Assembly (NCBI GenBank): GCA_949752795.1
Contig: OX457056.1
Location: 182,552,428-182,616,427 of the forward strand
Direction of reading: 5' to 3'
Source: Hyperoodon ampullatus
Lineage: Eukaryota; Chordata; Mammalia; Artiodactyla; Ziphiidae
Length of the DNA: 64,000 bases
Positions 36,585 to 48,802 of the stretch are shown one piece after another. Every line of letters begins with the position of its first letter. Position 1 is the stretch's first letter. The position numbers were made by a program, and so were the translations under genes. The notes below the pieces were generated by a model. That model did no database searches and was not told the DNA's origin. It saw only the letters and a program-made list of their open reading frames with translations.

Positions 36585-38302
36585 TCTTGGATTGGAAGAA
36601 TTAATATTGTTAATTAAAATGTCCATAGAACCCAAAGCAATCTATAGATTTAATGCAATCCCTATCAAATTATCCATTACATTTTTCATATAACTAGAAC
36701 AAATAACCACAAAATTTATATGGAGTCACAAAAGACCCAGAATTGCCAAAGCAATCCTGAGGGAAAAGAACAAAGCAGGAGGCATAATCCTCCCAGATTT
36801 CAGACAATACTACAAAGCTACAGTAATCAAAGCAGCATGGTATCAGCACAAAAGCAGACATATGGCTCAATGGAGCAGAATAGAGAGCCCAGAAATAAAC
36901 CCACACACCTATGGTAAATTAATCTTCAACAAAGGAAGCAAGAATATACAATGGAGAAAAGACAGTATCTTCAGCAAGTGGTGTTGGGAAAGCTGGACAG
37001 CTGCATGTAAATCAATGAAGTTAGAATACACCCTCACACCAAACACAAAAATAAACTCAAAATGGCTTAAAGACAAAAATAAGACTGGACACCATAAAAC
37101 TCCTAGAAGAGAACGTAAGCAAATATCTCTGACATAAATCATAGCAGTGCTTTCTTAGGTCAGTCTCCCAAGACAATAGAAATAAAAGCAAAAATAAACA
37201 AATGGGACCTTATCAAACTTATAAGCTTTTGCACAGAAAATGAAACCATAAACAATATGAAAAGACAACCTACGAACTGAGAGAAAATATTTTCAAATGA
37301 TGTGACCCACAAGAGCTTAATTTCCAAAAGACACAAAGAGCTCATACAACTCAATAACAAGGAAAACATACAAAAAAACCCAAATCAAAAAGTGGGCAGA
37401 AGACCTAAATAGACATTTCTCAAAAGAAGACATACAGATGGCAAACAGACACATGAAAAGATGCTCAACATCACTAATTATTAGAGAAATGCAAATCAAA
37501 ACTACAGTGAGGTACCACCTCACACCAGTCAGAATGGCAATCATTAAAAAGTCCACAAACAATAAGTGCTGGAGAGGGTGTGGAGAAAAGGGAACCCCTC
37601 CCCTACACTGTTGGTGGGAATGTAAATTGGTGCAGCCACTATGGAAAACAGTATGTTTCCTTAAAAAACTAAAAATAGAGTTACCATATGATCCAGCAAT
37701 CCCACTCCTGGGCATACATCTGGAGAAAACACTAATTTGAAAAGATACATGCATCCCATTGTTCATAGTAGCACTATTTACAATAGCCAAGACATGTAAG
37801 CAACCTAAATGTCCATCGACAGATAAATGGATAAAGAAGATGTGGTACATATATACAATGGAATCCTACTCAGCCATAAAAAAAGAATGAAATAATGCCA
37901 TTTGCAGCAACATGGATGGACCTAGAAATTATCATACTAAGTGAAGCAGTCAGACAGTGAAAGACAAATACCATATGATATCACTTATATGTGGAATCTA
38001 AAATATGATACAAATGGAGTTATTTACAAAACAGAAACAGACTCACAGACATAGAAAACAAACTTATGGTTACCAAAGGGGAAAGCGGGGGAGGGATAAA
38101 TTAGGAGTTTGGGATTAGCAGATACAAGCTACTATTTGAAAATATATAAACAACAAGGTCCTACCATATAGCACAGAGAACTATATTCAATATCTTGTAA
38201 TAAACTACAATGAAAAAGAATATATATGTATAACTGAATCAGTTTGATGTACACCAGAATCGAACACAACATTGTAAATCAACTATACTTCAATAAAAAA
38301 AA
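36585..38302 (+). mobile_element. 5'-truncated L1, forward strand
   Basis: It begins at the ORF2 region encoding the [13 protein letters not shown] motif (near 36590), runs through the C-terminal region and 3' UTR, and ends TATACTTCAATAAAAAAAAA. Several stops and frameshifts break the frame (for instance after 37137 and 37740). No clear target-site duplication is visible. It sits in the same ancient L1 as the reverse-strand copy just upstream. Confidence 0.88.
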
Positions 38303-38454
38303 AGTTTCAGAAAAATTCATAATAACATGGAAACTCTTTTGTTATAAAGTTTAATGGCAAAAGAAAGTTATGAAATTGTGCAGATGGTGTGAACACAACT
38401 ATGCTTAAAAAAAAGAGTGAATGAATAAATTGCATGTGGGACTTATGGATGGAG

Positions 38455-38640
38455 GTTTGTTTTTGTTTTTGATTTACAGACTTTATTTTTTATAGCAGTT
38501 TTACGTTCACACCAAGATCGAGTAGAAAGTCCAGAGATCTCCCATATACCCCTACCCCACACAAGCATAGCCTCCTCCATGTCAACCTCCCTGGGCGGGG
38601 GGGTTTTCCTACTTTCTTTCACCCTCCCCAAATTGTCAAA
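38455..38640 (-). mobile_element. Old L1 3'-UTR fragment, reverse strand
   Basis: TATAGCAGTTTTACGTTCAC followed by CCAGAGATCTCCCATATACC and CATAGCCTCCTCCATGTCAA matches an old L1 3' UTR in reverse orientation. Confidence 0.65.
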
Positions 38641-40288
38641 TTGTCTATAATGAGAAAATTAAATTTTGTTAGGGAGGAAGGAAAGATGGGAGGAAGTGGG
38701 GGGGAGGGGGAGGAAAGGCAAGAGGAAAGGCAAGAAGAGGGAGCCCTCATCCCAAAGGGAGAACACAAACAGGTTCTTAGCCCTTTCAATTTCCGATACA
38801 CCTTTTTATTTCACCAGCTGTTGGAATTCCTCACCATTTAAAGTTTGTGACATCATTTCCCACATCCACATAGTTTCTCTCAGGGAGGAAAGACAATCTT
38901 AATGCTTTCTCGACCCTAAAACCATCCCTCAAACACCAAATTCAAGCTGGCCTTTGAGGGAAGCCTCTTTAGCTCACTCTGCGCCTCCCTGTACCTTATA
39001 CAAGTTTTCCTATCGATGTTGAGCACCCCCTAACCTGCAGCCTTGGAGCCTGGGCAGATTCTCTGGCTTTACCACATGCACACGCACACTCACACACGCC
39101 TCCGTGGTGATGGGGAGAATATGACCTGCAATGCGGGCCTCCGGCCAGCAGGGGGCAGAGTGGGTGGAGGCCAGCACTGCGTGTGCACCTCAGGGTCCCC
39201 AGTACCCAGAACCAGAGAGGCACAGGCACGTTGAATGAATGAGTGGATGCTTCAGCAACCCGTTTTTTGGCACTCTTTTGAACTTTAAATTGGGAATGGG
39301 TTTTTCTGGGCAATGATGGTGGAGTTTACATGCGTTAGATCACCCCACAGGAAGAATGGTTAATATCTAGCCTGCTTTAGTCTCTAATAGGTCATTCTAA
39401 GGGCCATTTCCACCCACTTGTGTGTCAGAGGAAAGAGGCCAGGACTGGGGATTGCCATCCACACACCACAAGGCTCCTCTCCCCCTAGGGGCCTTGTTTC
39501 CCCAGTTATAAGATGAAGCAGTGGGATGCCCTCCAGGGCCTTCCCATGATCCTGTTCTATGACCCCATTAAGGATTGCTTGACTATATAACAAACTCTTC
39601 CTATCGAAGCATTTCCAAAACATGAGACGTTTCAGGGATACATTTTATTTTTTATGTCATACATAGTAACATCTACAAAGAATTCAAGGTGAGATTCTTA
39701 GAAAATTAGACCCCAAAACAGTAGAAATCAGTTTCTTGTTCTCTTTTTAGTAAGATGGTAATACAGAGTCTGATCCACAAAACTGTCTGCACCCAGCTCA
39801 CACACACACACCTAGCCATGCACACACACACACATCTTCACACATACACACACACACTCACACATTTCCCATCATCACCACCAGCCACCAAATGACTGTA
39901 CAGTAAGTACACATGGAAAATTTCTAGGAATGGGACCACCCAATGGAACTTCAAAAGGAAAGGATGCAACCTGGATGTGAATTAGGAGGAAATGACATCA
40001 GGGAAATGGAGACAATAAGCTCTCGATTGGGACTTAAAATAGAGGAAGGACTGGCTATTGTTGTCGTTCTGGGGAGGGAAGAACTGAGGGGTGAGAGGAT
40101 TGACTTTTTCCCCAGTACAAGTACTAACAGCAACGAGGCATCTGGGCACTGCTTTCTGTTGCTTAAACAGGTGGCCTCGCCAAAAAAAGAGGCAAGATCT
40201 GCCCAGGGGGCCTCTTTCTAGGACCACAAATAACAGAGCACTCTCAGAGTCTGAGCTGCTTCTCACTGAGTGCCAGCCTGGGATTAAG
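38641..40288. other. Unique sequence with purine tract, CA-rich tract and MIR trace
   Basis: A G/A-rich tract lies at 38668-38740, a MIR-like segment near 39490-39560 (TTTCCCCAGTTATAAGATGA), and a CA-rich low-complexity tract at 39798-39865. No exon is supported. Confidence 0.45.
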
Positions 40289-41036
40289 TATGGAACCAGC
40301 TCAGACGCCAGCCAACCCCCCGCCGACGCTGCACTCCAGAGCAGAGAAGGCGAGCGCCCAGCACCCCGCATGACTCAAACCCTACGCCCGGCCCTCAGGC
40401 AACTGCACCTGACCAGGAAGCCCCTGACAGGAGGCCGCCCCTCAGGCATCTCCAGGACTTGAAGAGAGGAGCTCCCAACAGGATGCCAGGCCCTCAGGTG
40501 ACTCTGTGACAGGACAGCTACCCCAGCTGTGTGGCTGACAGGGTCTTGGTGCTCCGGCATGGTGTCAGGCCTGAGCCTCTGAGGTGGGAGAGCTGAGATC
40601 AGGACATTGGTCCACCAGAGACCTTCCAGCCCAACGTAATATAAATCGGCAGGAGCTCTCCCAGAGAGCTCCATCTCAAAGCTAAAACCCAGCTCCACCC
40701 AAAGGCCAGCAAGCTCCAGTGCTGGATGCCCCATGCCAAACAACTAGCAAGACAGGAGCACAACCACACCCATTAGCAGAGAGGCTGCCTAAGATCATAC
40801 TAAGTTCACAGGCACCCCAAAACACACCACTGGATGCAGCCCTACCCACCACAAAGACAAGATCTAGCACCCCCCCCCAAAAAAGATCCAGCCCCACCCA
40901 CCAAAACACAGGCACCAGTCCCCTCCACCAGGAAGCCTACACAAGCCACTGAACCACTGAACCAACCTCACCCACTGGGGGCAGACACCAAAAACAACGG
41001 GAACAATGAACATGCAGCCCGCGAAAAGGAGACCCC

Positions 41037-41951
41037 AAACACAGTAAGTTAAGCAAAAAGAGAAGACAGACAAATATGCAGCAGATGAAGGAGCAAGGTA
41101 AAAACCCACCAGACCAAACAAATGAAGAGGAAATAGGCAGTCTACCTGAAAAAGAATTCAGAGTAATGACAGTAAAGATGATCCAAAATCTTAGAAATAG
41201 AATGGAGAAAATACAAGAAACGTTTAACAAGGACCTAGAAGAACTAAAGAGCAAACAAACAATGATGAACAACACAATAAATGAAATTTAAAATTCTCTA
41301 GAAGGAATCAATAGCAGAATAACTGAGGCAGAAAAACGGATAAGTGACCTGGAAGATAAAACAGTGGAAATAACTACTGCAGAGCAGAATAAAGAAAAAA
41401 GAATGAAAAGAATTGAGGACAGTCTCAGAGACCTCTGGGACAACATTAAATGCACCAACATTCAAATTATAGGGGTCCCAGAAGAAGAAGAGCAAAAGAA
41501 AGGGTCTGAGAAAATATTGGAAGAGATTATAGTTGAAAACTTCCCTAACATGGGAAAGGAAATAGTCAATCAAGTCCAGGAAGAGCAGAGAGTCCCATAA
41601 AGCATAAATCCAAGGAGAAACATGCCAAGACACATATTTATCAAACTATTAAAAATTAAATACAAAGAAAAAATGTTAAAAGCATCAAGGGAAGAGGTAC
41701 AAATAACACACAAGGGAATCCCCATAAAGTTAACAGCTGATCTTTCAGCAGAAACTCTGCAAGCCAGAAGGGAGTGGCAGGACATATTTAAAGTGATGAA
41801 AGGGAAAAAGCTACAACTAAGATTACTCTACCCAGCAAGGATCTCATTCAGATTCAATGGAGAAATTAAAACCTTTACAGACAAACAAAAGTTAAGAGAA
41901 TTCAGCACCAGCAAACCAGCTTTACCACAAATGCTAAAGGAACTTCTCTAG
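41037..41951 (+). pseudogene. Broken L1 ORF1 of the old element
   Basis: Aligned by eye to the intact ORF1 at 47379-48293, the initiation codon position reads AAG instead of ATG. A TAA stop occurs at 41289-41291 and another break near 41598-41600. The recognisable coiled-coil, RNA-recognition-motif and C-terminal-domain segments ([18 protein letters not shown] at the end) are still visible in one overall order, ending at 41951. No function is expected. Confidence 0.88.
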
Positions 41952-42934
41952 GCAGGAAACACAAGAGAAGGAAAAGGCCCACAAAAATAAACCCAAAACA
42001 ATTAAGAAAATGCTAATAGGAACATAAGCAATAATTACCTTAAATGTAAATGGATTAAATGCTCCAACCAAATGACATAGACTGGCTGAATGGATACAAA
42101 ACCAAGACCCATACATATGCTGTCTACAAGAGACCCACTTCAGACCTAGGGACACATACAGACTGAAAGTGAGGGGATGGAAAAAGATATTCCATGCAAA
42201 TGGAAATCAAAAGAAAGCTGGAGTAGCAATTCTCTTATCAGGTAAAACATACTTTAAAATAAAGACTGTTACAAGAGACAAAGAAGGACACTACATAATG
42301 ACCACAGGATCAATCCAAGAAGAAGATATAACAATTATAAATGTTTATGCACCCAACATAGGAGCACCTCAATACATAAGGCAAATACTAACAGCCATAA
42401 AAGGGGAAATCGACAGTAACACAATCATAGTAGGGGACTTTAACACCCCACTTTCACCAATGGACAGATCATCCAAAATGAAAATAAATAAGGAAACACA
42501 AGCTTTAAATGATACATTAACCAAGATGGACTTAGTTGATATTTATAGGACATTCCATCCAAAAACAACAGAATACACATTTTTCTCAAGTGCTCATGGA
42601 ACATTCTCCAGGATAGATCATATCTTGGGTCACAAATCAAGTCTTGGTAAATTTAAGAAAATTGAAATTGTATCAAGTATCTTTTCCGACCACAATGCTA
42701 TGAGACTAGACATCAATTACAGGAAAAGATCTGTAAAAAATACAAACACATGGAGGCTAAACAATATGCTACTAAATATCTAAGAGATCACTGGAGAAAT
42801 CAAAAAGGAAATCAAAAAATACCTAGAAACAAATGACAATGAAAACACGGTGACCCAAAACTTATGGGATGCAACAAAAGCAGTTCTAAGAGGGAAGTTT
42901 ATAGCAATAGAATCCTGCCTCAAGAAACAAGAAA

Positions 42935-43005
42935 AATCTCAAATAAAAAACCTAACCTTAAAAAAAAAAGAAAAAAAAAAAAACCTAACCTTACACCTAA
43001 AGCAA
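42935..43005. repeat. A-rich expansion with a short direct duplication
   Basis: AACCTAACCTTA occurs twice, separated by about 22 A-rich bases, inside the old ORF2. The intact copy has the segment once, so this is a local duplication with poly-A growth. Confidence 0.7.
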
Positions 43006-43131
43006 TTAGACAAAGAAGAACAACAATAAAAAAAAAAACCCAAAGTTAGCAGAAAGAAACAAAACATAAAGATCAGATCAGAAATAAATGAAAAAGAAAT
43101 GAAGGAAACAATAACAAAGATCAATAAAACT

Positions 43132-43146
43132 AAAAGTTAGTTCTTT
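43132..43146. repeat. Left target-site duplication of the young L1
   Basis: AAAAGTTAGTTCTTT here is identical to 51028-51042. It is followed directly by the T-rich strand of the L1 A tail. Joining the flanks restores the old ORF2 sequence without gap, which proves the boundaries. Confidence 0.97.
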
Positions 43147-43429
43147 TTTTTTGTTTTGTTTTGTTTTTTAACTTTTTATTAGTTTCTGCTTTATAACAAA
43201 GTGAATCAGTCATACATATACATCTGTTCCCACATCCCTTCCCCCATGCATCTCCCTCCCTCCCACCCTCCCCATCCCACCCCTCCAGGCGGTCACAAAG
43301 CACCGAGCTGATCTCCCTGTGTTCTGCGGCTGCTTCCCACTATCTATCTACCTTACGCTTCGTAGTGTATATATGTCCTTGCCTCTCTTTCGCTTTGTCA
43401 CAGCTTACCCTTCCCCCTCCCCATATCCT
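43147..43429 (-). other. 3' UTR and A-rich tail of the young L1
   Basis: The plus-strand T-rich run at 43147-43169 (TTTTGTTTTG units) is the A tail in reverse. AATAAA on the minus strand lies at 43175-43180, a few bases before the tail. The rest is 3' UTR shared with the other L1 copies in the window. Confidence 0.9.
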
Positions 43430-46400
43430 CTAGTCCATTCTCAAGTAGGTCTGTGTCTTTATTCCCGTTTTACCCCTAGGTTCTTCCTGACATTTTTTTT
43501 TTTTAATTCCATATATATGTGTTAGCATACGGTATTTGTCTTTCTCTTTCTGACTTACTTCACTCTGTATGACAGACTCTAGGTCTATCCACCTCATTAC
43601 AAATAGCTCAGTTTCGTTTCTTTTTATGGCTGAGTAATATTCCATTGTATATATGTGCCACATCTTCTTTATCCATTCATCCGATGATGGACACTTAGGT
43701 TGTTTCCAGCTCCGGGCTATTGTGAATAGAGCTGCAATGAACATTTTGGTACACGTCTCTTTTTGAATTATGGTTTTCTCAGGGTATATGCCTAGTAGTG
43801 GGATTGCTGGGTCATATGGTAGTTCTATTTTTAGTTTTTTAAGGAACCTCCATACTGTTCTCCATAGTGGCTGTACCAATTCACATTCCCACCGGCAGTG
43901 CAAGAGTGTTCCCTTTTCTCCACACCCTCTCCAGCATTCATTGTTTCTAGATTTCTTGATGATGGCCATTCTGACTGGTGTGAGATGATATCTCATTGTA
44001 GTTTTGATTTGCATTTCTCTAATGATTAATGATGTTGAGCATTCTTTCATGTGTTTGTTGGCAGTCTGTATATCTTCTTTGGAGAAATGCCTATTTAAGT
44101 CTTCTGCCCATTTTTGGATTGGGTTGTTTGTTTTTTTGCTATTGAGCTGCATGAGCTGTTTATAAATTTTGGAGATTAATCCTTTGTCAGTTGCTTCATT
44201 TGCAAATATTTTCTCCCATTCTGAGGGTTGTCTTTTGGTCTTGTTTATGGTTTCCTTTGCTGTGCAAAAGCTTTGAAGTTTCATTAGGTCCCATTTGTTT
44301 ATCTTTGTTTTTAGTTCCATTTCTCTAGGAGGTGGGTCCAAAAGGATCTTGCTGTGATTTATGTCATAGAGTGTTCTACCTATGTTTTCCTCTAAGAGTT
44401 TGATAGTGTCTGGCCTTACATTTAGGTCTTTAATCCATTTTGAGCTTATTTTTGTGTATGGTGTTAGGGAATGATCTAGTCTCAAACTTTTACATGTCCC
44501 TGTCCAGTTTTCCCAGCACCACTTACTGAAGAGGCTATCCTTTCTCCACTGTACATTCCTGCCTCCTTTATCAAAGATAAGTTGGCCATATGTGCGTGGG
44601 TTTATCTCTGGGCTTTCTATCCTGATCCACTGATCTATCTTTTTGTTTTTATGCCAGTACCATACTGTCTTAATTACTGTAGCTTTGTAGTATAGTCTGA
44701 AGTCAGGGAGCCTGATTCCTCCAGCTCCGTTTTTCGTTCTCAAGATTGCTTTGGCTATTCGGGGTCTTTTGTTTTTCCAAACAAATTTTGAAATTTTTTG
44801 TTCTAGTTCTGTGAAAAATGCCCGTGGTAGTTTGATAGGGATTGCATTGAATCTGTAGATTGCTTTGGGTAGTAGAGTCATTTTCACTATATTGATTCTT
44901 CCAATCCAGGAGCATGGTATATCTCTCCATGTATTTGTATCATCTTTAATTTCTTTCATCAGTGTCTTATAATTTTCTGCATACAGGTCTTTTGTCTCCT
45001 TAGGTAGGTTTATTCCTAGATATTTTATTCTTTTTGTTGCAATGGTAAATGGGAGTGTTTTCTTGATTTCATTTTCAGATTTTTCATCATTAGTGTACAG
45101 GAATGCCAGAGATTTCTGTACGTTAATTTTGTATCCTGCTACTTTACCAAATTCATTGATTAGCTCTAGTAGTTTTTCGGTAGCATCTTTAGGATTCTCT
45201 ATGTATAGTATCATGTCATCTGCAAACAATGACAGCTTTACTTCTTCTTTTCCAATTTGGATTCCTTTTATTTCCTTTTCTTCTCTGATTGCTGTGGCTA
45301 AAACTTCCAAAACTATGTTGAATAAGAGTGGTGAGAGTGGGCAGCCTTGTCTTGTTCCTGATCTTAGTGGAAATGGTTTCAGTGTTTCACCATTGAGGAC
45401 AATGTTGGCTGTGGGTTTGTCATATATGGCCTTTATTATATTGAGGAAAGTTCCCTCTATGCCTACTTTCTGCAGAGTTTTTATCATAAATGGGTGTTGA
45501 ATTTGGTCGAAAGCTTTCTCTGCATCTATTGAGATGATCATATGGTTTTTCTCCTTCAACTTGTTAATATGGTGTATCGCATTGATTGATTTGCGTATAT
45601 TGAAGAATCCTTGCATTCCTGGAATAAACCCCACTTCATCATGGTGTATGATCCTTTTAATGTGCTGTTGGATTCTGTTTGCTAGTATTTTGTTGAGGAT
45701 TTTTGCATCTATGTTCATCAGTGATATTGGCCTGTAGTTTTCTTTCTTTGTGACATCCTTGCCTGGTTTTGGTATCAAGGTGATGGTGGCCTCGTAGAAT
45801 GAGTTTGGGAGTGTTCCTTCCTCTGATATTGTTTGGAAGAGTTTGAGAAGGATGGGTGTTAGCTCTTCTCTAAATGTTTGATAGAATTCGCCTGTGAAGC
45901 CATCTGGTCCTGGGCTTTTGTTTGTTGGAAGATTTTTAATCACAGTTTCAATTTCAGTGCTTGTGATTGGTCTATTCATATTTTCTATTTCTTCCTGAGT
46001 CAGTCTTGGTAGGTTGTGCATTTCTAAGAATTTGTCCATTTCTTCCAGGTTGTCCATTTTATTGGCATAGAGTTGCTTATAGTAATCTATCAGGATCTTT
46101 TGTATTTCTGCAGTGTCAGTTGTTACTTCTCCTTTTTCATTTCTAATTCTACTGATTTGAGTCTTCTCCCTTCTTTTCTTGATGAGTCTGGCTAATGGTT
46201 TGTCAATTTTGTTTATCTTCTCAAAGAACCAGCTTTTAGTTTGGTTGATCTTTGCTATCGTTTCCTTCATTTCTTTTTCATTTATTTCTGATCTGATCTT
46301 TATGATTTCTTTCCTTCTGCTAACTTTGGGGGTTTTTTGTTCTTCTTTCTCTAATTGCTTTAGGTGCAGGGTCAGGTTGTTTACTCGAAATGTTTCCTGT

Positions 46401-47320
46401 TTCTTAAGGTGGGATTGTATTGCTATAAACTTCCCCCTTAGAACTGCTTTTGCTGCATCCCATTGGTTTTGGGTCGTCGTGTCTCCATTGTCATTTGTTT
46501 CTAGGTATTTTTTAATTTCCTCTTTGATTTCTTCAGTGATCACTTCGTTATTGAGTAGTGTATTGTTCAGCCTCCATGTGTTTGTATTTTTTACAGATCT
46601 TTTCCTGTAATTGATGTCTAGTCTCATAGCATTGTGGTCGGAAAAGATACTTGATACAATTTCAATTTTCTTAAATTTACCAAGACTTGATTTGTGACCC
46701 AAGATATGATCTATCCTGGAGAATGTTCCATGAGCACTTGAGAAAAATGTGTATTCTGTTGTTTTTGGATGGAATGTCCTATAAATATCAACTAAGTCCA
46801 TCTTGGTTAATGTATCATTTAAAGCTTGTGTTTCCTTATTTATTTTCATTTTGGATGATCTGTCCATTGGTGAAAGTGGGGTGTTAAAGTCCCCTACTAT
46901 GATTGTGTTACTGTCGATTTCCCCTTTTATGGCTGTTAGTATTTGCCTTATGTATTGAGGTGCTCCTATGTTGGGTGCATAAATATTTACAATTGTTATG
47001 TCTTCTTCTTGGATCGATCCCTTTATCGTTATGTAGTGTCCTTCTTTGTCTCTTCTAATAGTCTTTATTTTAAAGTCTATTTTGTCTGATATAAGAATTG
47101 CTACTCCAGCTTTCTTTTGATTTCCATTTGCATGGAATATCTTTTTCCATCCCCTTACTTTCAATCTGTATGTGTCTCTAGGTCTGAAGTGGGTCTCTTG
47201 TAGACAGCATATGTATGGGTCTTGTTTTTGTATCCATTCAGCCACTCTGTGTCTTTTGGTGGGAGCATTTAGTCCATTTACCTTTAAGGTAATTATCGAT
47301 ATGTATGTTCCTATTCCCAT
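43430..47320 (-). CDS. L1 ORF2 protein: endonuclease and reverse transcriptase (1296 aa)
   Basis: The protein nicks target DNA and copies its own RNA at the nick in a ribonucleoprotein with ORF1p. The AP-type endonuclease (about residues 1-238) keeps N15 (KVNGLN), E42 (QETH), D144 and N146 (GDFNTP) and D228/H229 (SDHN). The reverse transcriptase (about 440-780) keeps D599 ([10 protein letters not shown]) and the FADD motif at 699-702. The C-terminal Cys-rich segment is at 1129-1146 (C1129, C1133, H1141, C1142, C1146), with Arg at 1143 where three other copies in the window have Trp. The length is close to the family norm of about 1275. There is no internal stop or frameshift. The ATG at 47318-47320 agrees with the conserved N-terminus; the stop is TAG. 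Translation probably depends on reinitiation after ORF1. Confidence 0.95.
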   Translation of the reverse strand: MGIGTYISIITLKVNGLNAPTKRHRVAEWIQKQDPYICCLQETHFRPRDTYRLKVRGWKKIFHANGNQKKAGVAILISDKIDFKIKTIRRDKEGHYITIKGSIQEEDITIVNIYAPNIGAPQYIRQILTAIKGEIDSNTIIVGDFNTPLSPMDRSSKMKINKETQALNDTLTKMDLVDIYRTFHPKTTEYTFFSSAHGTFSRIDHILGHKSSLGKFKKIEIVSSIFSDHNAMRLDINYRKRSVKNTNTWRLNNTLLNNEVITEEIKEEIKKYLETNDNGDTTTQNQWDAAKAVLRGKFIAIQSHLKKQETFRVNNLTLHLKQLEKEEQKTPKVSRRKEIIKIRSEINEKEMKETIAKINQTKSWFFEKINKIDKPLARLIKKRREKTQISRIRNEKGEVTTDTAEIQKILIDYYKQLYANKMDNLEEMDKFLEMHNLPRLTQEEIENMNRPITSTEIETVIKNLPTNKSPGPDGFTGEFYQTFREELTPILLKLFQTISEEGTLPNSFYEATITLIPKPGKDVTKKENYRPISLMNIDAKILNKILANRIQQHIKRIIHHDEVGFIPGMQGFFNIRKSINAIHHINKLKEKNHMIISIDAEKAFDQIQHPFMIKTLQKVGIEGTFLNIIKAIYDKPTANIVLNGETLKPFPLRSGTRQGCPLSPLLFNIVLEVLATAIREEKEIKGIQIGKEEVKLSLFADDMILYIENPKDATEKLLELINEFGKVAGYKINVQKSLAFLYTNDEKSENEIKKTLPFTIATKRIKYLGINLPKETKDLYAENYKTLMKEIKDDTNTWRDIPCSWIGRINIVKMTLLPKAIYRFNAIPIKLPRAFFTELEQKISKFVWKNKRPRIAKAILRTKNGAGGIRLPDFRLYYKATVIKTVWYWHKNKKIDQWIRIESPEINPRTYGQLIFDKGGRNVQWRKDSLFSKWCWENWTGTCKSLRLDHSLTPYTKISSKWIKDLNVRPDTIKLLEENIGRTLYDINHSKILLDPPPREMELKTKINKWDLMKLQSFCTAKETINKTKRQPSEWEKIFANEATDKGLISKIYKQLMQLNSKKTNNPIQKWAEDLNRHFSKEDIQTANKHMKECSTSLIIREMQIKTTMRYHLTPVRMAIIKKSRNNECWRGCGEKGTLLHCRWECELVQPLWRTVWRFLKKLKIELPYDPAIPLLGIYPEKTIIQKETCTKMFIAALFTIARSWKQPKCPSSDEWIKKMWHIYTMEYYSAIKRNETELFVMRWIDLESVIQSEVSQKEKDKYRMLTHIYGIKKKKCQEEPRGKTGIKTQTYLRMD

Positions 47321-47378
47321 TTCCTTAATTGCTTTGGGTTCGTTATTGTAGGTATATTCCTTCTGTTGTGTTTCTTGC

Positions 47379-48293
47379 CTAGAGAAGTTCCTTTAGCATT
47401 TGTTGTAAAGCTGGTTTGGTGGTGCTGAACTCTCTCAGCTTTTGCTTGTCTGTAAACGTTTTAATTTCTCCATCAAATCTGAATGAGATCCTTGCTGGGT
47501 AGAGTAATCTTGGTTGCAGGTTTCTCTCCTTCATCACTTTCATTATGTCCTGCCACTCCCTTCTGGCTTGTAGAGTTTCTGCTGAGAGATCAGCTGTTAA
47601 CCTGATGGGGATTCCCTTGTGTGTTATTTGTTGTTTTTCCCTTGCTGCTTTTAATATGATTTCTTTGTGTTTAATTTTTGACAGTTTGATTAATATGTGT
47701 CTTGGCGTATTTCTCCTTGGATTTATTCTGTATGGGACTCTCTGTGCCTCCTGGACTTGATTAACTATTTCCTTTCCCATATTAGGGAAGTTTTCAACTA
47801 TAATCTCTTCAAATATTTTCTCAGTCCCTTTCTTTTTCTCTTCTTCTTCTGGAACCCCTATAATTCGAATGTTGGTGCGTTTAATGTTGTCCCAGAGGTC
47901 TCTGAGACTGTCCTCTGTTCTTTTCATTCTTTTTTCTTTATTTTGCTCTGCATCAGTTATTTCCACTATTTTATCTTCCACCTCACTTATCCGTTCTTCT
48001 GCCTCAGTTATTCTGCTACTGATCCCATCTAGAGTATTTTTCATTTCATTTATTGTGTTTTTAATCGATGCTTGATTCATCTTTAATTCTTCTAGGTCCT
48101 TGTTCACTGTTTCTTGCATATTGTCTATTCTATTTCCAAGATTTTGGATCTTGGAAATAGAATCTTGGATCAGCTTTACTATCATTATTCTGAATTCTTT
48201 TTCAGGCATACTGCCTATTACCTCTTCATTTGTTAGGTCTGGTAGGGTTTTATCTTGCTCCTTCACCTGCTGTGTGTTTTTCTGCTTTCTCAT
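47379..48293 (-). CDS. L1 ORF1 protein: RNA-binding chaperone (304 aa)
   Basis: ORF1p forms coiled-coil trimers that coat L1 RNA. Seen here: a charged N-terminus, a long heptad-rich coiled coil (about residues 37-135), an RNA-recognition-motif-like domain (about 138-235; strands [10 protein letters not shown] and [11 protein letters not shown]), and a C-terminal domain with [16 protein letters not shown] (232-247) that includes the R244/R245 pair matching the RNA-binding arginines of the family. It is shorter than human ORF1p (about 338) mainly at the N-terminus. The start ATG (48291-48293) follows AAGCAAA on the minus strand. Relative to the old copy at 41076 it carries about six extra coiled-coil residues (near 44-49) at an inverted repeat. 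The frame is fully open. Confidence 0.94.
   Translation of the reverse strand: MRKQKNTQQVKEQDKTLPDLTNEEVIGSMPEKEFRIMIVKLIQDSISKIQNLGNRIDNMQETVNKDLEELKMNQASIKNTINEMKNTLDGISSRITEAEERISEVEDKIVEITDAEQNKEKRMKRTEDSLRDLWDNIKRTNIRIIGVPEEEEKKKGTEKIFEEIIVENFPNMGKEIVNQVQEAQRVPYRINPRRNTPRHILIKLSKIKHKEIILKAAREKQQITHKGIPIRLTADLSAETLQARREWQDIMKVMKERNLQPRLLYPARISFRFDGEIKTFTDKQKLREFSTTKPALQQMLKELL
48127..48163. repeat. Perfect 16-bp inverted repeat in the ORF1 coiled coil
   Basis: ATTCTATTTCCAAGAT (48127-48142) and ATCTTGGAAATAGAAT (48148-48163) are exact inverted copies around a 5-base loop. The old L1 ORF1 lacks about 18 bases here, so the structure arose with a small in-frame insertion. Confidence 0.9.
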
Positions 48294-48802
48294 TTTGCTT
48301 ATGTTACTGTGTTTGGGGTCTCCTTTTTGCAGGCTGCAGATTCGTAGTTCCCGTTGTTTTTGGTGTCTGTCCCCCGTGGCTAAGGTTGTTTCAGTAGGTT
48401 GTGTAGGCTTCCTGGTGGGGGGGACTAATGCCTGTGTTCTGGTGGCCGAGGCTCGATCTTGCCTTTCTGGTGGACAGGTCCACGTCCGGTGGTGTGTTTT
48501 GGGGTGCCTGTGGCCTTATTATGTTTTTAGGTAGCCTCTCTGCTAATGGGTGGGGTTGTGTTCCTGCCTTGCTAGTTGCTTGGCATAGGGTGACCAGCAC
48601 TGTAGCTTGCTGGTCGTTGACTGAAGCTGGGTGCTGGTGTTGAGATGGAGATCCCTGGGAGATTTTCGCTGCTTGATATTATGTCGAGCTGGGAGGTCTC
48701 TTGTGGACCCGTGTCCTGAAGTTGGCTCTCCCACTTCAGAGGCACAGCACTGACTCCTGGCTGCAGCACCAAGAGCCTTTCATCCACCCGGCTCAGAATA
48801 AC

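Larger units (their letters stand above)
34515..38440 (+). mobile_element. Ancient L1 3' end split by two later L1 insertions
   Basis: Three pieces join in order: 34515-34672 (TTGCTGGTGGCAGTGGAAAG), 36448-36585 (GGAATATTAAGCCATTAAAA) and about 38305-38440 (AAAATTCATAATAACATGGA). Together they follow the end of an old L1 ORF2 and its 3' UTR. The two gaps are filled by a reverse-strand and then a forward-strand L1. Confidence 0.65.

Noticed and set aside
39798..39865. CRISPR-like spacing in the CA-rich tract
   Set aside because: It is an irregular CA microsatellite, not regular repeats with unique spacers, and the genome is mammalian.
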